A stretch of 64,000 nt of DNA. It comes from Leptospiraceae bacterium (GTDB lineage: Bacteria; Spirochaetota; Leptospiria; Leptospirales; Leptonemataceae). Below, in pieces: positions 45,539-54,127 of the stretch. The DNA lies in contig JAOACE010000021.1 of NCBI GenBank assembly GCA_026418015.1, positions 62,001 to 126,000 of the forward strand. Reading direction: 5' to 3'. The translations under genes were made by a program, and so were the position numbers. The notes beneath the pieces were generated by a model. The model saw nothing but the letters and a program-made list of their open reading frames with translations. It was not told the DNA's origin and did not search any database. How positions within the stretch are numbered: the first letter of the stretch is position 1; every line of letters starts with the position of its first letter.

Positions 45539-46588
45539 TTAATTCAATGCTTCTTCTAAACGTTTAATGATTTCTTCTGGTGTTAAAATTTCCCTTACTA
45601 GATTTTCTTCAATGGGTTTTTTGGGCATACCATAAATCGTACATGTTTCTGGGCTTTGTGAAATTGTGTATCCTCCCATTTCGTAGACCTTTTTTATGCC
45701 TTCGTATCCATCTGAACCCATACCAGTCATTATAATTGCTAAAACATTTTTTCCATAAGCTTCTAACAAAGATTCGAATAGATAATCTACTGATGGTTTG
45801 CAATTATTTTTTGGCGGATCATCTCCTAATTTAATAAATTTTTTATTATTAATGGAAACTACTCTTAAATGATATCCACCAGCTGCCACATAAACATATC
45901 CTTCTTTTACTTCTTCGCCATCTTTTGCTTCTACAACTGGATTCACAGAAATTTCGTTGAGGGTTTCTGCTAGTTTTGCTGTGAACAAGGGAGGCATATG
46001 TTGAACAATAAATAAATTTTTTTTTATTCTAGATAATTTTCTAAACATCTCGTACAATAAAATTGGCCCTCCCGTAGATATACCTATACCTGCTACTTGT
46101 ATTTGATGAATTGCAGTTTTTTCAACAATTTTTTTTTCGATAGGGGGAATTTCTTGCCTTTTTTGTATTATTTTATTGCCATAAGCAATCTCTTTAACTT
46201 TGGGGATGAGTTCATTTTTTATATAGTCTACCAGTTGATTTTGGTTAGAAATACTTAAATTAGGTTTCGGAACAAAATCTACCGCACCTTCTTTTAATGC
46301 TTGTAGTGTAACGGTTGCTCCTTCTTGTGTGTGTGCACTAAACATAATAATCTTACTTGGAACGTTTAATTTTTTTATTTCTCGAATTGTTTCTATACCG
46401 TTCATTAAGGGCATTTCGTAATCCAAAATAATGATATCGGGTTGATAAAACTTAATTCGCGGTAAAGCTAACTTTCCGTTAGAAGCATAGGAAATGATTT
46501 CTATTTCTTGATCCGATGCAAAAGCTTGGAATAAAAAATTCCTCATTGTTACGGAATCTTCGATAATCATTAATTTTATTTTTTCCAT
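45539..46588 (-). CDS. cheB: Chemotaxis response regulator/methylesterase CheB
   Basis: CheB removes methyl groups from receptors when phosphorylated by CheA. The 349-residue protein has an N-terminal receiver with an acidic pair (IIEDS) and the acceptor D56 (IIILDYEMP), and a K in FVPKP. The methylesterase domain has the catalytic triad S171 (ISTGGP), H197 (VQHMPP) and D293 (MGSDGYEG). All are intact, unlike cheY downstream. Confidence 0.96.
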   Translation of the reverse strand: MEKIKLMIIEDSVTMRNFLFQAFASDQEIEIISYASNGKLALPRIKFYQPDIIILDYEMPLMNGIETIREIKKLNVPSKIIMFSAHTQEGATVTLQALKEGAVDFVPKPNLSISNQNQLVDYIKNELIPKVKEIAYGNKIIQKRQEIPPIEKKIVEKTAIHQIQVAGIGISTGGPILLYEMFRKLSRIKKNLFIVQHMPPLFTAKLAETLNEISVNPVVEAKDGEEVKEGYVYVAAGGYHLRVVSINNKKFIKLGDDPPKNNCKPSVDYLFESLLEAYGKNVLAIIMTGMGSDGYEGIKKVYEMGGYTISQSPETCTIYGMPKKPIEENLVREILTPEEIIKRLEEALN

Positions 46589-46591
46589 TGT

Positions 46592-47005
46592 TTAAAAACT
46601 TTCTGGGTTTAAGATAAGGATTGGTTTATGATTTAGAATCACGGTAAATTTTATATATGGGATTAATTTGCTCTCGATATGACCTTTGGAATAATCAATG
46701 TGATAATTTTCTAAATTCACAATATCCACAATCTGATCTATCAAAATACCCACCTTACCTTTTTTTACTTTTAACAAGATAAATATATTTTGCTGATAAG
46801 AAGTATTTTTTAAATCAAACAATTTTTTTAAGTTTATAACTGTAATTATATCCCCTCTTAAATTCGTAATTCCTTCAATGTAATTTTTGTAATTTTCTGA
46901 AGTATATTGAATTGGTGTTAAATGCTTTAATTCATCTATTTCTTTACAATATTGTAATTCTAAACCATATACTTTATCTTCGAGTTTAAATAATATTACT
47001 TGCAT
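46592..47005 (-). CDS. cheW: Chemotaxis coupling protein CheW
   Basis: CheW links receptors to CheA. The 137-residue protein shows the SH3-like double barrel pattern: ILFKLEDKVYGLELQYCKEI, then GITNLRGDIITVINLKKLF, and IGILIDQIVDIVN-type strands. The length is typical. Its ATG overlaps the final base of the cheA stop, so translation is coupled. Confidence 0.93.
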   Translation of the reverse strand: MQVILFKLEDKVYGLELQYCKEIDELKHLTPIQYTSENYKNYIEGITNLRGDIITVINLKKLFDLKNTSYQQNIFILLKVKKGKVGILIDQIVDIVNLENYHIDYSKGHIESKLIPYIKFTVILNHKPILILNPESF

Positions 47006-49491
47006 TATCGAATTCCTGCGATTAGTTTTTTATCGTTCCAAAAAGATAATACCCTTTCCCAATCCAATAGCATGATAGTTTTATCTTTGTAAATTGCATA
47101 ACCAAATATAAAAGATGCTTTTTCTTCTTTTTTAAAGCTTTCGAACTCATTGGTAATATTTATAATATCCGTTGCTAATAAAGAAATGTATTCATGTTCC
47201 GATGCTGGTAGTAAAATTCCATAATTACTTTTTTTATTAAAGAGTTCCAAGTTTGCTTTTTTTAACAATAACTCATTTACATCAATGATAGGAACAATTG
47301 AATGATTATACTTAAATGCATAATAGTCTAGTAGTTGTTCTATCTGTGTATTTAATATTTCTATAATTCGAGGTTTATAAGAAATAGAAATACCGTAATA
47401 ATTTCCCATCAATTCAAATATCAAATATTGATCTTGAATTGTTTTTTTGGTTGTTGTAGATTCTATATCAAACCCCAAATCTTTTTTGTTACTTTCTAAA
47501 TGAAAACTTTTTACAAGTCCGAGTATATCGAATATCAAGATGGTTGTTCCATCGCCTAAGATAGATGCACCTGAATAGTATTGAATTTCGTGGAATTCTT
47601 CTCCTAAGGGTTTAATCATTAATTCTTCGGGGTTTAAGATTTCGTTTACAAGAAGCCCAAAGATATGCTGATCTGTTTCTAAAAAAACAATGTAATTGTA
47701 TTGGCTTATAGATACTTTTTCTTTTGGTTTTAAGATATTTTGAGGATCAATAATAGGAATAATTTTTTCTCTTAATTCGTAAACAAGGCCACCATGAAGT
47801 TCTGACAAAAATTCTGGGTTTATTTTGATGATTTCGAAGATTTGATTTTGTTGTATAGCGAATTTTTGGTTTAGAATTTCGATGATTAAACAAGTTACAA
47901 TAGAAAGAGTCTGAGGTATGGTTAATACAAAAGTTGTTCCTTGATTTACCTCTGTTTGAACATCTACAAATCCTTTAATTTTTCTTAAAGAGGACATTAC
48001 AACATCCATTCCTACGCCTCTACCAGAACGTTCTGTTATCTTTTCCGCAGTGCTTAAACCAGGTAAAAAGATCAAATTTATAATTTCTTTTTTTGTTAAT
48101 TCTTGTGCTTTTACTTTTGATATTAAGTTTTTTTCTATTGCTTTTTCTAATACCTTGTTTGCATCAATTCCTTTTCCATCATCGCTTATTTTGATTATTA
48201 CATTACCTCCTTGAAAAAATGCTTTAATAGTTAATCGTCCTTTTTTAGGTTTACTTAATTTCTCTCGGATATCTGGTGGTTCAATTCCATGATCGATTGC
48301 ATTACGAATTAAGTGTGTAAGAGGATCGCGAATTACATCAATCAATGTTTTATCTAATTCTATATTTCCACCTTCTATTTCGAGTTCTACTTCTTTGTTG
48401 GTTTCTTTCGATAATTCTCTAACTAAACGAGGTATACGTTCAAACAACACATTTAACTCTTGTAAGCGTAATTTCATGAGATTTTCTTGTAATAGAGTAA
48501 TATAATTACTGATTCTTTTGCTGGAATTGATCAGTTCATGATTATCTTTTGCCAATAGTTCTATCTTTTGGTTGAACTCATTTCTTGCAATAACGGATTC
48601 CCCTGCTAAGTTGATCAAATATTCTACTAGGGATGCAGGAACTTTTAAGAATGATTCTTCTTCGTTAGGATTTGCTATATTTGTTGAGGATTTTATATTT
48701 TCTTTTTGATTCGTTAATACCTCTTCGCGAGGTTCTTCTTCTAATACAATTTGCTTTTTTAATAAAATCGGAAAGGGCAAAGAAAAATCTTCTTCGGTTG
48801 ATAAAAATAAATAAAAATAGAGTCTATCGTTAAAAGAAGGTAGAATAAAGTTAAAATTTAATAAAGAAATATGATTATTTTCTTTTATTTGGTCAATGTT
48901 ATTTACAAATTCTGATAAAAGTTGATTTTTTTCTAAAAAGCTTAGAACATAGAATAGCTTGTGTTGGATGGGTAGTTTTTCTTTGTATTGTTTGATTTTA
49001 TCTTGATATTTTTTTATAAATTTATTATATAAACTTTCTAAATCGATGTTATTGTGATTGTTTTTTTTGGTATGATTTTTCTCTGATTGATTATCAACAT
49101 TTAATAATTTATTTATATTCTCTACCAAGTCTTTTATGTTATAATCTTGAATCTTATCAATGTTTTGAATCATTTCCCTTATACGATCAATGGCAAGTAG
49201 AGAAACATCGACCAAATCTCTTTTTAAAGGAATTTCACTATCTCGAACTTTGGAAAGTAAATTCTCGAAGTTATGAGATAAATTTTTGATGTTTTCTAAT
49301 TCAAATAGACCAGAATTCCCTTTAATTGTATGAATTGCTCTAAAAAATTTATTCACCAATTCTTGGTTTTCTGGGTTCAAATCCTTTGTAAAATGATCTA
49401 AACATTCTTTTTCTAATTCTAATACACAGGTTTCTGCAACATCTAAAAGTTCTAAGGATTCTTGAATAAATGTCTTTAAAAGTTCACTCAT
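47005..49491 (-). CDS. cheA: Chemotaxis histidine kinase CheA with two CheW-like C-terminal domains
   Basis: CheA autophosphorylates in response to receptor signals and passes phosphate to CheY and CheB. The 828-residue protein has an HPt domain with the phosphorylated H54 (AIHTIKGNSGLF), a linker/P2-like region (about 140-260), a dimerisation domain, and a HATPase domain with HLIRNAIDHGIE, DDGKGID, GLSTAEKITERSGRGVGMDVV. After it there are two CheW-like domains in tandem, about 515-655 and 675-820, where most CheA proteins have one. The second has a divergent sequence. Confidence 0.93.
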   Translation of the reverse strand: MSELLKTFIQESLELLDVAETCVLELEKECLDHFTKDLNPENQELVNKFFRAIHTIKGNSGLFELENIKNLSHNFENLLSKVRDSEIPLKRDLVDVSLLAIDRIREMIQNIDKIQDYNIKDLVENINKLLNVDNQSEKNHTKKNNHNNIDLESLYNKFIKKYQDKIKQYKEKLPIQHKLFYVLSFLEKNQLLSEFVNNIDQIKENNHISLLNFNFILPSFNDRLYFYLFLSTEEDFSLPFPILLKKQIVLEEEPREEVLTNQKENIKSSTNIANPNEEESFLKVPASLVEYLINLAGESVIARNEFNQKIELLAKDNHELINSSKRISNYITLLQENLMKLRLQELNVLFERIPRLVRELSKETNKEVELEIEGGNIELDKTLIDVIRDPLTHLIRNAIDHGIEPPDIREKLSKPKKGRLTIKAFFQGGNVIIKISDDGKGIDANKVLEKAIEKNLISKVKAQELTKKEIINLIFLPGLSTAEKITERSGRGVGMDVVMSSLRKIKGFVDVQTEVNQGTTFVLTIPQTLSIVTCLIIEILNQKFAIQQNQIFEIIKINPEFLSELHGGLVYELREKIIPIIDPQNILKPKEKVSISQYNYIVFLETDQHIFGLLVNEILNPEELMIKPLGEEFHEIQYYSGASILGDGTTILIFDILGLVKSFHLESNKKDLGFDIESTTTKKTIQDQYLIFELMGNYYGISISYKPRIIEILNTQIEQLLDYYAFKYNHSIVPIIDVNELLLKKANLELFNKKSNYGILLPASEHEYISLLATDIINITNEFESFKKEEKASFIFGYAIYKDKTIMLLDWERVLSFWNDKKLIAGIR

Positions 49492-49495
49492 AATA

Positions 49496-49792
49496 TCATT
49501 CTGTTATAAATAATTTTTCTAAATTTGATTTAATAAATAAATTTTTTAATTCTTCTGACAAGTTAAATTTTATCGAGATTTTTTCTTTTTTTGTAGTTAA
49601 AGAAAGATCAATTAATAAAATAAGATTTTGGATATTGATATCCTTTGCTTCGGTTAAATTTAAATGGATTTTTACGTTTTCTTTCAGGCTTTTTTTGCAT
49701 TCTAAGATTAGGTCTTCGATATTTTTTGATGTAAGATCGGTGTGATTGAACGACATAACAATCTTGTTTTTGGTATAAAAAAAACTACTCAC
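49496..49792 (-). CDS. STAS-domain protein at the head of the chemotaxis operon
   Basis: The 98-residue protein starts with GTG. It has the alternation of strands and helices of an anti-sigma-factor antagonist-like STAS domain: a first strand with NKIVMSFNHTDLTS, then IHLNLTEAKDINIQNLILLI, where the conserved Asp/Ser region would lie, and ISIKFNLSEELKNLFIKSNL at the end. The usual phosphorylated Ser is not clear. Small STAS proteins are found in some chemotaxis clusters. It is the first gene of the leftward operon and is divergent from the receptor gene. Confidence 0.6.
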   Translation of the reverse strand: MSSFFYTKNKIVMSFNHTDLTSKNIEDLILECKKSLKENVKIHLNLTEAKDINIQNLILLIDLSLTTKKEKISIKFNLSEELKNLFIKSNLEKLFITE

Positions 49793-49870
49793 AAATCTAT
49801 TATCGTAAATTAATAATTTTTTTTTAATTTGACGAAATATTTTTTTATTTTTAACGATAATTATACCAAT

Positions 49871-51484
49871 ATGTTTAACAATAAAAAGAAGTTAATTCAA
49901 GAAAGAAAAAATAAACTTAAATCCGAAATAAAACAGCTAAATGTTTCTTTAACGGGGAAAGAAAATCAATTTTCCGAAGACGATATAGTACTAGTTTCTA
50001 AAACAGACCTAACAGGGAAAATTACTTACGCAAATAGTGGTTTTGAAAAAATCAGCGAATACGAAAAAGGAGAACTTCTCGGAAAGCCCCATAGCACAAT
50101 TCGGCATCCAGATATGCCTCGAAGTGCCTTTTACGATTTATGGGAAACGATTAAACAAGGTCTACCTTGGCGTGGATACGTAAAAAATCGTTCTAAATCT
50201 GGTAATCATTATTGTGTAGATGCTAATGTAGCGCCTATCTTCGACAAGGGAAAAATTATTGGTTATATTTCTGTACGAAGAAGGATTTCTGAACAAGAAA
50301 AAAATCAAGCAGAAAAACTCTACCAAGAAATTCGAGAAGGTAAAAAAGATTTTGAACCTACGGTTTATAAGCAAATAGGAAAAATCAACTTAACTAAATT
50401 TGCTATAGTAATTCTCATTGTTTTAAACATTGTTTTTGGAATTTTGTCTGTATTTACTGATCTTCCTTTAACCTTAAAAATAGGGGAATTTTTGATCAAT
50501 ATTATTATTTTATCTATTATTTTTTATCAGTTATCAGATTTTGATAAACAAATCCAACTATTAACCTTCAAGGCTCAAAAGGCAGCAGAAAAGGATTTAA
50601 CTGTATCCTTCGATGCAAATAAAAACGATGAATTGGGTTATTTAGAAAAAGCTTTATTAAACTTTTTAGTAAACATAGCTGGTATTGTTGGAATTCTTCA
50701 AGATTCTGTTAGAAACCTTAAAAAGGTAAATCAAACTCTAATAGAATCTTCTACTACATTGGCAAGTTTATCCGAAGAAAATAATACTACGATAAAAAAC
50801 GTTATAGATCGATTAGAAGAAGGAGATAAAACAGTCCAAGTGATTGCTAGTTCCTTAGAAGAATTGAGCATAACAGTAAACGAAATCTCCCAAAAAACAC
50901 AATCTTCGATGGAAATCGTCCAAAAAACTTCCGATTCTATCCGTAAAACTACCGAAACAGTAGAGAACCTTATCGATAATACAAAAAATATTTTAAAATT
51001 ACTCGACAAGATTAATGATATTGCTCAGCAAACAAACTTATTAGCACTTAATGCAGCAATCGAAGCAGCTTCTGCTGGTGAACATGGAAAAGGTTTTGCC
51101 GTTGTAGCAAACGAGATAAAAAACTTAGCTTACGAATCAAAAAACATTACAAGTCAAATTCGCGAATTTTCTATCAAAATTCAAGATGACCTAAAACTTT
51201 CTGGTGATTCTATGAGCGAACTAAATACGAATTTTAAACAAATGAATGAATTCAATACAACCATAGCCTCTGCCATAGAAGAACAGTCTATATCTCTAAA
51301 AGAAATCACAAAAAATTTTACCGGAATATCTCAATCCATTAACAATATAACAAAAGAATTTAAATCTATTCTTCCGGAATTAAAAGGTCTAACAAACATT
51401 GCAATTACGAATAAAGAACAATCAGACGAAATTAAACAAGAAATACAATTTTTAGAAAATATCATAAACGAATTTAAAACATAA
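49871..51484 (+). CDS. Aer-like PAS-containing methyl-accepting chemotaxis protein
   Basis: From the ATG at 49871 the protein has 537 residues. An N-terminal PAS domain has [37 protein letters not shown] and [20 protein letters not shown], closely following the FAD-binding PAS of Aer. Two hydrophobic segments lie near residues 180-230, and the signalling hairpin is [20 protein letters not shown]. There is no large periplasmic domain, so it senses internal redox or energy state. A TTG at 49829 could add 14 residues, but it coincides with a TTGACG that looks like a promoter -35, so the ATG is preferred. It is transcribed divergently from the che operon. Confidence 0.9.
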   Translation: MFNNKKKLIQERKNKLKSEIKQLNVSLTGKENQFSEDDIVLVSKTDLTGKITYANSGFEKISEYEKGELLGKPHSTIRHPDMPRSAFYDLWETIKQGLPWRGYVKNRSKSGNHYCVDANVAPIFDKGKIIGYISVRRRISEQEKNQAEKLYQEIREGKKDFEPTVYKQIGKINLTKFAIVILIVLNIVFGILSVFTDLPLTLKIGEFLINIIILSIIFYQLSDFDKQIQLLTFKAQKAAEKDLTVSFDANKNDELGYLEKALLNFLVNIAGIVGILQDSVRNLKKVNQTLIESSTTLASLSEENNTTIKNVIDRLEEGDKTVQVIASSLEELSITVNEISQKTQSSMEIVQKTSDSIRKTTETVENLIDNTKNILKLLDKINDIAQQTNLLALNAAIEAASAGEHGKGFAVVANEIKNLAYESKNITSQIREFSIKIQDDLKLSGDSMSELNTNFKQMNEFNTTIASAIEEQSISLKEITKNFTGISQSINNITKEFKSILPELKGLTNIAITNKEQSDEIKQEIQFLENIINEFKT

Positions 51485-51523
51485 ATAACCAAACTACAAA
51501 ATATCAACAAAGCAGAAAAATAA

Positions 51524-51553
51524 TTGACATAAGAATTTTTGAATTTTTATTTT
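51524..51553 (+). promoter_or_regulatory. Promoter of the ubiquitin-like operon, abutting the start codon
   Basis: A perfect TTGACA (51524-51529) is followed 18 bp later by TATTTT (51548-51553; TTATTT with a 17-bp spacer). The GTG start at 51559 is only 5 bases after it, so transcription should start at or beside the first codon. No ribosome binding site is visible. Confidence 0.6.
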
Positions 51554-51558
51554 TATCT

Positions 51559-52314
51559 GTGAGCAATTTTTTTTTCTCTCTATTGGAGTTTCTTGGCATC
51601 ATCCCTAGAAATTCAAATGAATTTCAAAACATTCCAGAGATCATTCGTCAAGAAGCCGTAGAAAGAAACGCAAATCCAACACGTTCAAAAAAAAATAGTT
51701 CTCGAACAAAGATTGTTTTTAACGACTTATCTAATCAAATCGAAGACTTACAAGATCAAAATGTTGATCCCAATTTATTAAAAGAATTCATAAAAGATTT
51801 ATACGATCCATTATCGGGCGATCCAATACAACTAAGATCAAATCAATATTTGTTTCGTTGTAAAAAATGTTCTGTTTTTTACTTAAAAGAGAGTTATGAT
51901 TTTATTGCCCAAAAAAATCAGAGTAAATGTGTAAGCTGTTTAAGCACAGAAATCATCCCTTACTATTACGACGGAAAGTTGATAAAAATTGCCACATTCA
52001 ACCCTGACTTTGTCACATTAGAGAATTTACACTTACATGTGGGTAAATCCATTAAATTTACAGGAACAATTGTAAAACTCTACGAAAGTAAACGGGGCGA
52101 TTATGCTTTGATGTTCGAAGACAAACCTTGGGTAGAAGGTTTTAAATTGATTGTTTTCTATCCTTTAATGAAAAGGGGAAAAGGACTCGAAAGAGAATTT
52201 TTACAATCCTTAGTGGGGAAAACGATTACAGTTCGTGGACTTTTACAATGTCATGAAATTTATGGTTATGAAATATTAATCTTTAAAAGAAATATGATTT
52301 TAAACATACAATAA
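51559..52314 (+). CDS. Zinc-ribbon/OB-fold protein heading the ubiquitin-like conjugation operon
   Basis: The 251-residue protein starts with GTG. Residues 1-75 are variable and charged. Residues 82-90 are YDPLSGDPI, followed by a zinc site C101-x2-C104 and C124-x2-C127 with YDFI between. This order (D-P-x-S-x-x-P-I, Cys pair, Tyr, Cys pair) recalls variant RING/treble-clef modules. Residues about 155-250 look like an OB fold: VGKSIKFTGTIVKLYESKRG, then GKTITVRGLLQCHEIYGYEI. It could be a substrate adaptor or E3-like factor, or a nucleic-acid-binding target of the pathway. No experimentally studied homologue is known to me. The 12 bp to the next gene contain a strong AAAGGAGG ribosome binding site. 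Confidence 0.65.
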   Translation: MSNFFFSLLEFLGIIPRNSNEFQNIPEIIRQEAVERNANPTRSKKNSSRTKIVFNDLSNQIEDLQDQNVDPNLLKEFIKDLYDPLSGDPIQLRSNQYLFRCKKCSVFYLKESYDFIAQKNQSKCVSCLSTEIIPYYYDGKLIKIATFNPDFVTLENLHLHVGKSIKFTGTIVKLYESKRGDYALMFEDKPWVEGFKLIVFYPLMKRGKGLEREFLQSLVGKTITVRGLLQCHEIYGYEILIFKRNMILNIQ

Positions 52315-52326
52315 AAGGAGGTTTAT

Positions 52327-52581
52327 ATGACTCAGTTAAAGTGTTATGTTCGAACAGCGGATAAAACAAAAAAGGCAGAGATTGGAATTTCTCCAGAAGT
52401 AACTGTACGAGAGATCATAGAAACTTGCATAGAAAAGTGGTCTTTACCAGATAATGTTTCTTATAATCTTGTTAGTATAAACAGAAATATGGTGCTTAAC
52501 CCAAACTATCCTTTAATCGATTTAGGCTTACAAGAAGGAGAAATTCTAGAATTACAACCCATATTAGAAGCTGGTCGTTAG
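52327..52581 (+). CDS. Ubiquitin-like beta-grasp protein
   Basis: The 84-residue protein has the size and strand order of a single ubiquitin-like domain: a first hairpin KCYVRTADKTKKAEIGI, a helix VTVREIIETCIEKW, and a last strand EILELQPIL followed by the tail EAGR. It ends Gly83-Arg84, so removal of one residue would expose a C-terminal Gly, as in ubiquitin-type modifiers. The neighbouring E2, E1 and JAMM genes make a modifier role far more likely than a YukD/EsaB role in type VII secretion, of which there is no other trace. The ribosome binding site AAAGGAGG is the strongest in the operon, suggesting abundant product. Confidence 0.82.
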   Translation: MTQLKCYVRTADKTKKAEIGISPEVTVREIIETCIEKWSLPDNVSYNLVSINRNMVLNPNYPLIDLGLQEGEILELQPILEAGR

Positions 52582-52582
52582 A

Positions 52583-53029
52583 ATGAATCCCATTGTCAAA
52601 CGTAGGTTAAACGATTTACAAAAGTTAAAAGAATTAGAAAAAAAATATTCTTTTATAAAAATCAAAAATGCTAAGGGAGATCCCATCTCGGAAATTTTTA
52701 TCGATCTTCATTTAACTTTACCTATAAGCGAAAAAGAATCGAAAGATTTGTTCGAATTAAAAGTTAAATTGCCATCGGAATATCCTCTTTCTCGACCTTT
52801 GATTTATGTTTCTCCAACTGTATTCAATCCTCATGTATTTGAAAGTGGAAATATTTGCTTAGGTTACCAATGGATGCCATCGATCTTCTTGGATTTAGAA
52901 GTTTTAAGAGTAATCAAATTACTCTTATTGTACCCAGAATTTATTAATCCTAATTCTCCAGCTAATTCGAATGCATTAAGTTGGTACAAAAAAAATAAAA
53001 AAAAATTTCCCTTGTTAAAAATTGACTGA
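52583..53029 (+). CDS. E2 ubiquitin-conjugating-enzyme-like protein
   Basis: The 148-residue protein has the UBC fold signature. The strand region ELKVKLPSEYPLSRPLIYV corresponds to the Y-P-x-x-x-P part of E2 enzymes. FNPHVFESGNICLGYQW contains the catalytic Cys92 in the canonical G-N-I-C-L context, with Pro-His in place of the H-P-N tripeptide. PNSPANSNALSWYKKN at the C-terminus matches the P-x-x-P-x-N-x-x-A-x-x-Y pattern of eukaryotic E2s. It should accept the Ubl from the E1 as a thioester and pass it to a target. It starts one base after the Ubl stop. Confidence 0.88.
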   Translation: MNPIVKRRLNDLQKLKELEKKYSFIKIKNAKGDPISEIFIDLHLTLPISEKESKDLFELKVKLPSEYPLSRPLIYVSPTVFNPHVFESGNICLGYQWMPSIFLDLEVLRVIKLLLLYPEFINPNSPANSNALSWYKKNKKKFPLLKID

Positions 53030-53032
53030 TTT

Positions 53033-54127
53033 ATGGATCGATTCTACATAGATAGATATATTCGCCATCAATCAATTCATTGGTTCAATCAGGAAGAGCT
53101 TTTTCGAAAAAATGTCCTGATTGTAGGCATGGGAGCTATTGGTAATGAACTTCTAAAAAACATGGTTTTATTAGGCATCGGAAATATAACTATCATTGAT
53201 TTCGATAAAATCGAAATTCACAATCTTACAAGAAGTGTTTTATTTCGCGAAGAAGATATCGGAAAATATAAGGTTCAAGTAGCAAAAGAAAGAGCAAAAG
53301 AATTAAACCCTGATCCGCGTATAAAAATTCAAACTTTTAACGACGATTTCTATCAAATTGTAAGTTTAAGTTTTTTAGAACAATTCGATGTTGTTTTCTC
53401 TGCTGTGGATAATTTCGAAGCACGCATCCGTCTACATCGCTTATGCTATTTGAATAAGGTTGATTTTATCAATGCGGGAATTGACAGTCAATATGTGAAC
53501 GTAGAATATTTTCCTTATAGCAATAGCAAAAATCATCTTGCTTGCTTCGAATGCAATCTAAGTGACAAAGTTTATCAAAATATCAACAAAAGATATTCTT
53601 GTGGTTGGATAGAAAAAACTGCAATTAACCAAAAAAAGATCCCCACTACAATTATTACGTCTTCTATTGCTGCATCTTTTATGTTATCTTGTTTTTTAAG
53701 AAGAGACGAGTTCGTTGATCCAACAAAAATTTTTATCGATACGATCCATCCTAATATAACGAAAGCTAATCTACAAAAAAACCAAGATTGCTATTTTTGT
53801 TCTAACTGGGGAAATACCCAACAAAAATCATGGAAAGAGTTCTTAAAAGGCATACAAAATTTAAAAGACGAAATAACCTTTTTTCTGAACGAACCTATCT
53901 TGATTTCTTTAAGATGCGAAGTGTGCAATAAAACAGAATTGATTTGGGACCTTTCGCGAAAATTCAAAGATAAGGATTTAATTTGTCATACCTGTAAAAG
54001 CAATCGACAACCAGAAGTAAGGGATTATATCTATAAAAACGAAATTCAATATATTGAAAATTTAAGTTTTAAATATTTATATTATTTTATGAATAATTTA
54101 ACAGTTTTGGTTAAAAAAGATGATTGA
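53033..54127 (+). CDS. E1-like (ThiF family) Ubl-activating enzyme
   Basis: The 364-residue protein has the adenylation core: VGMGAIGNELLKN (nucleotide loop G32-G37), IIDFDKIEIHNLTR with D56, D58, N64 and R67, K79, and AVDNFEAR with D126. Cys pairs C171-x2-C174 and C253-x2-C256 form the structural zinc site known from MoeB/ThiF. C190 in SCGW, before IPTTIITSSIAA, is the likely catalytic Cys for thioester transfer. An added C-terminal part (about 290-364) has a second zinc ribbon C295-x2-C298/C318-x2-C321. It adenylates the Ubl C-terminus and hands it to the E2. It overlaps the JAMM gene by 8 bp. Confidence 0.9.
   Translation: MDRFYIDRYIRHQSIHWFNQEELFRKNVLIVGMGAIGNELLKNMVLLGIGNITIIDFDKIEIHNLTRSVLFREEDIGKYKVQVAKERAKELNPDPRIKIQTFNDDFYQIVSLSFLEQFDVVFSAVDNFEARIRLHRLCYLNKVDFINAGIDSQYVNVEYFPYSNSKNHLACFECNLSDKVYQNINKRYSCGWIEKTAINQKKIPTTIITSSIAASFMLSCFLRRDEFVDPTKIFIDTIHPNITKANLQKNQDCYFCSNWGNTQQKSWKEFLKGIQNLKDEITFFLNEPILISLRCEVCNKTELIWDLSRKFKDKDLICHTCKSNRQPEVRDYIYKNEIQYIENLSFKYLYYFMNNLTVLVKKDD

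Noticed and set aside
49829-49870. TTG start 14 residues upstream of the receptor ATG
   Set aside because: The TTG is part of TTGACG, which looks like a promoter -35, and the ATG at 49871 gives a sensible charged N-terminus.
52327-52581. YukD/EsaB role (type VII secretion) for the small beta-grasp protein
   Set aside because: There is no WXG100, EssC-type ATPase or other secretion gene nearby, while E2, E1 and JAMM genes follow directly.
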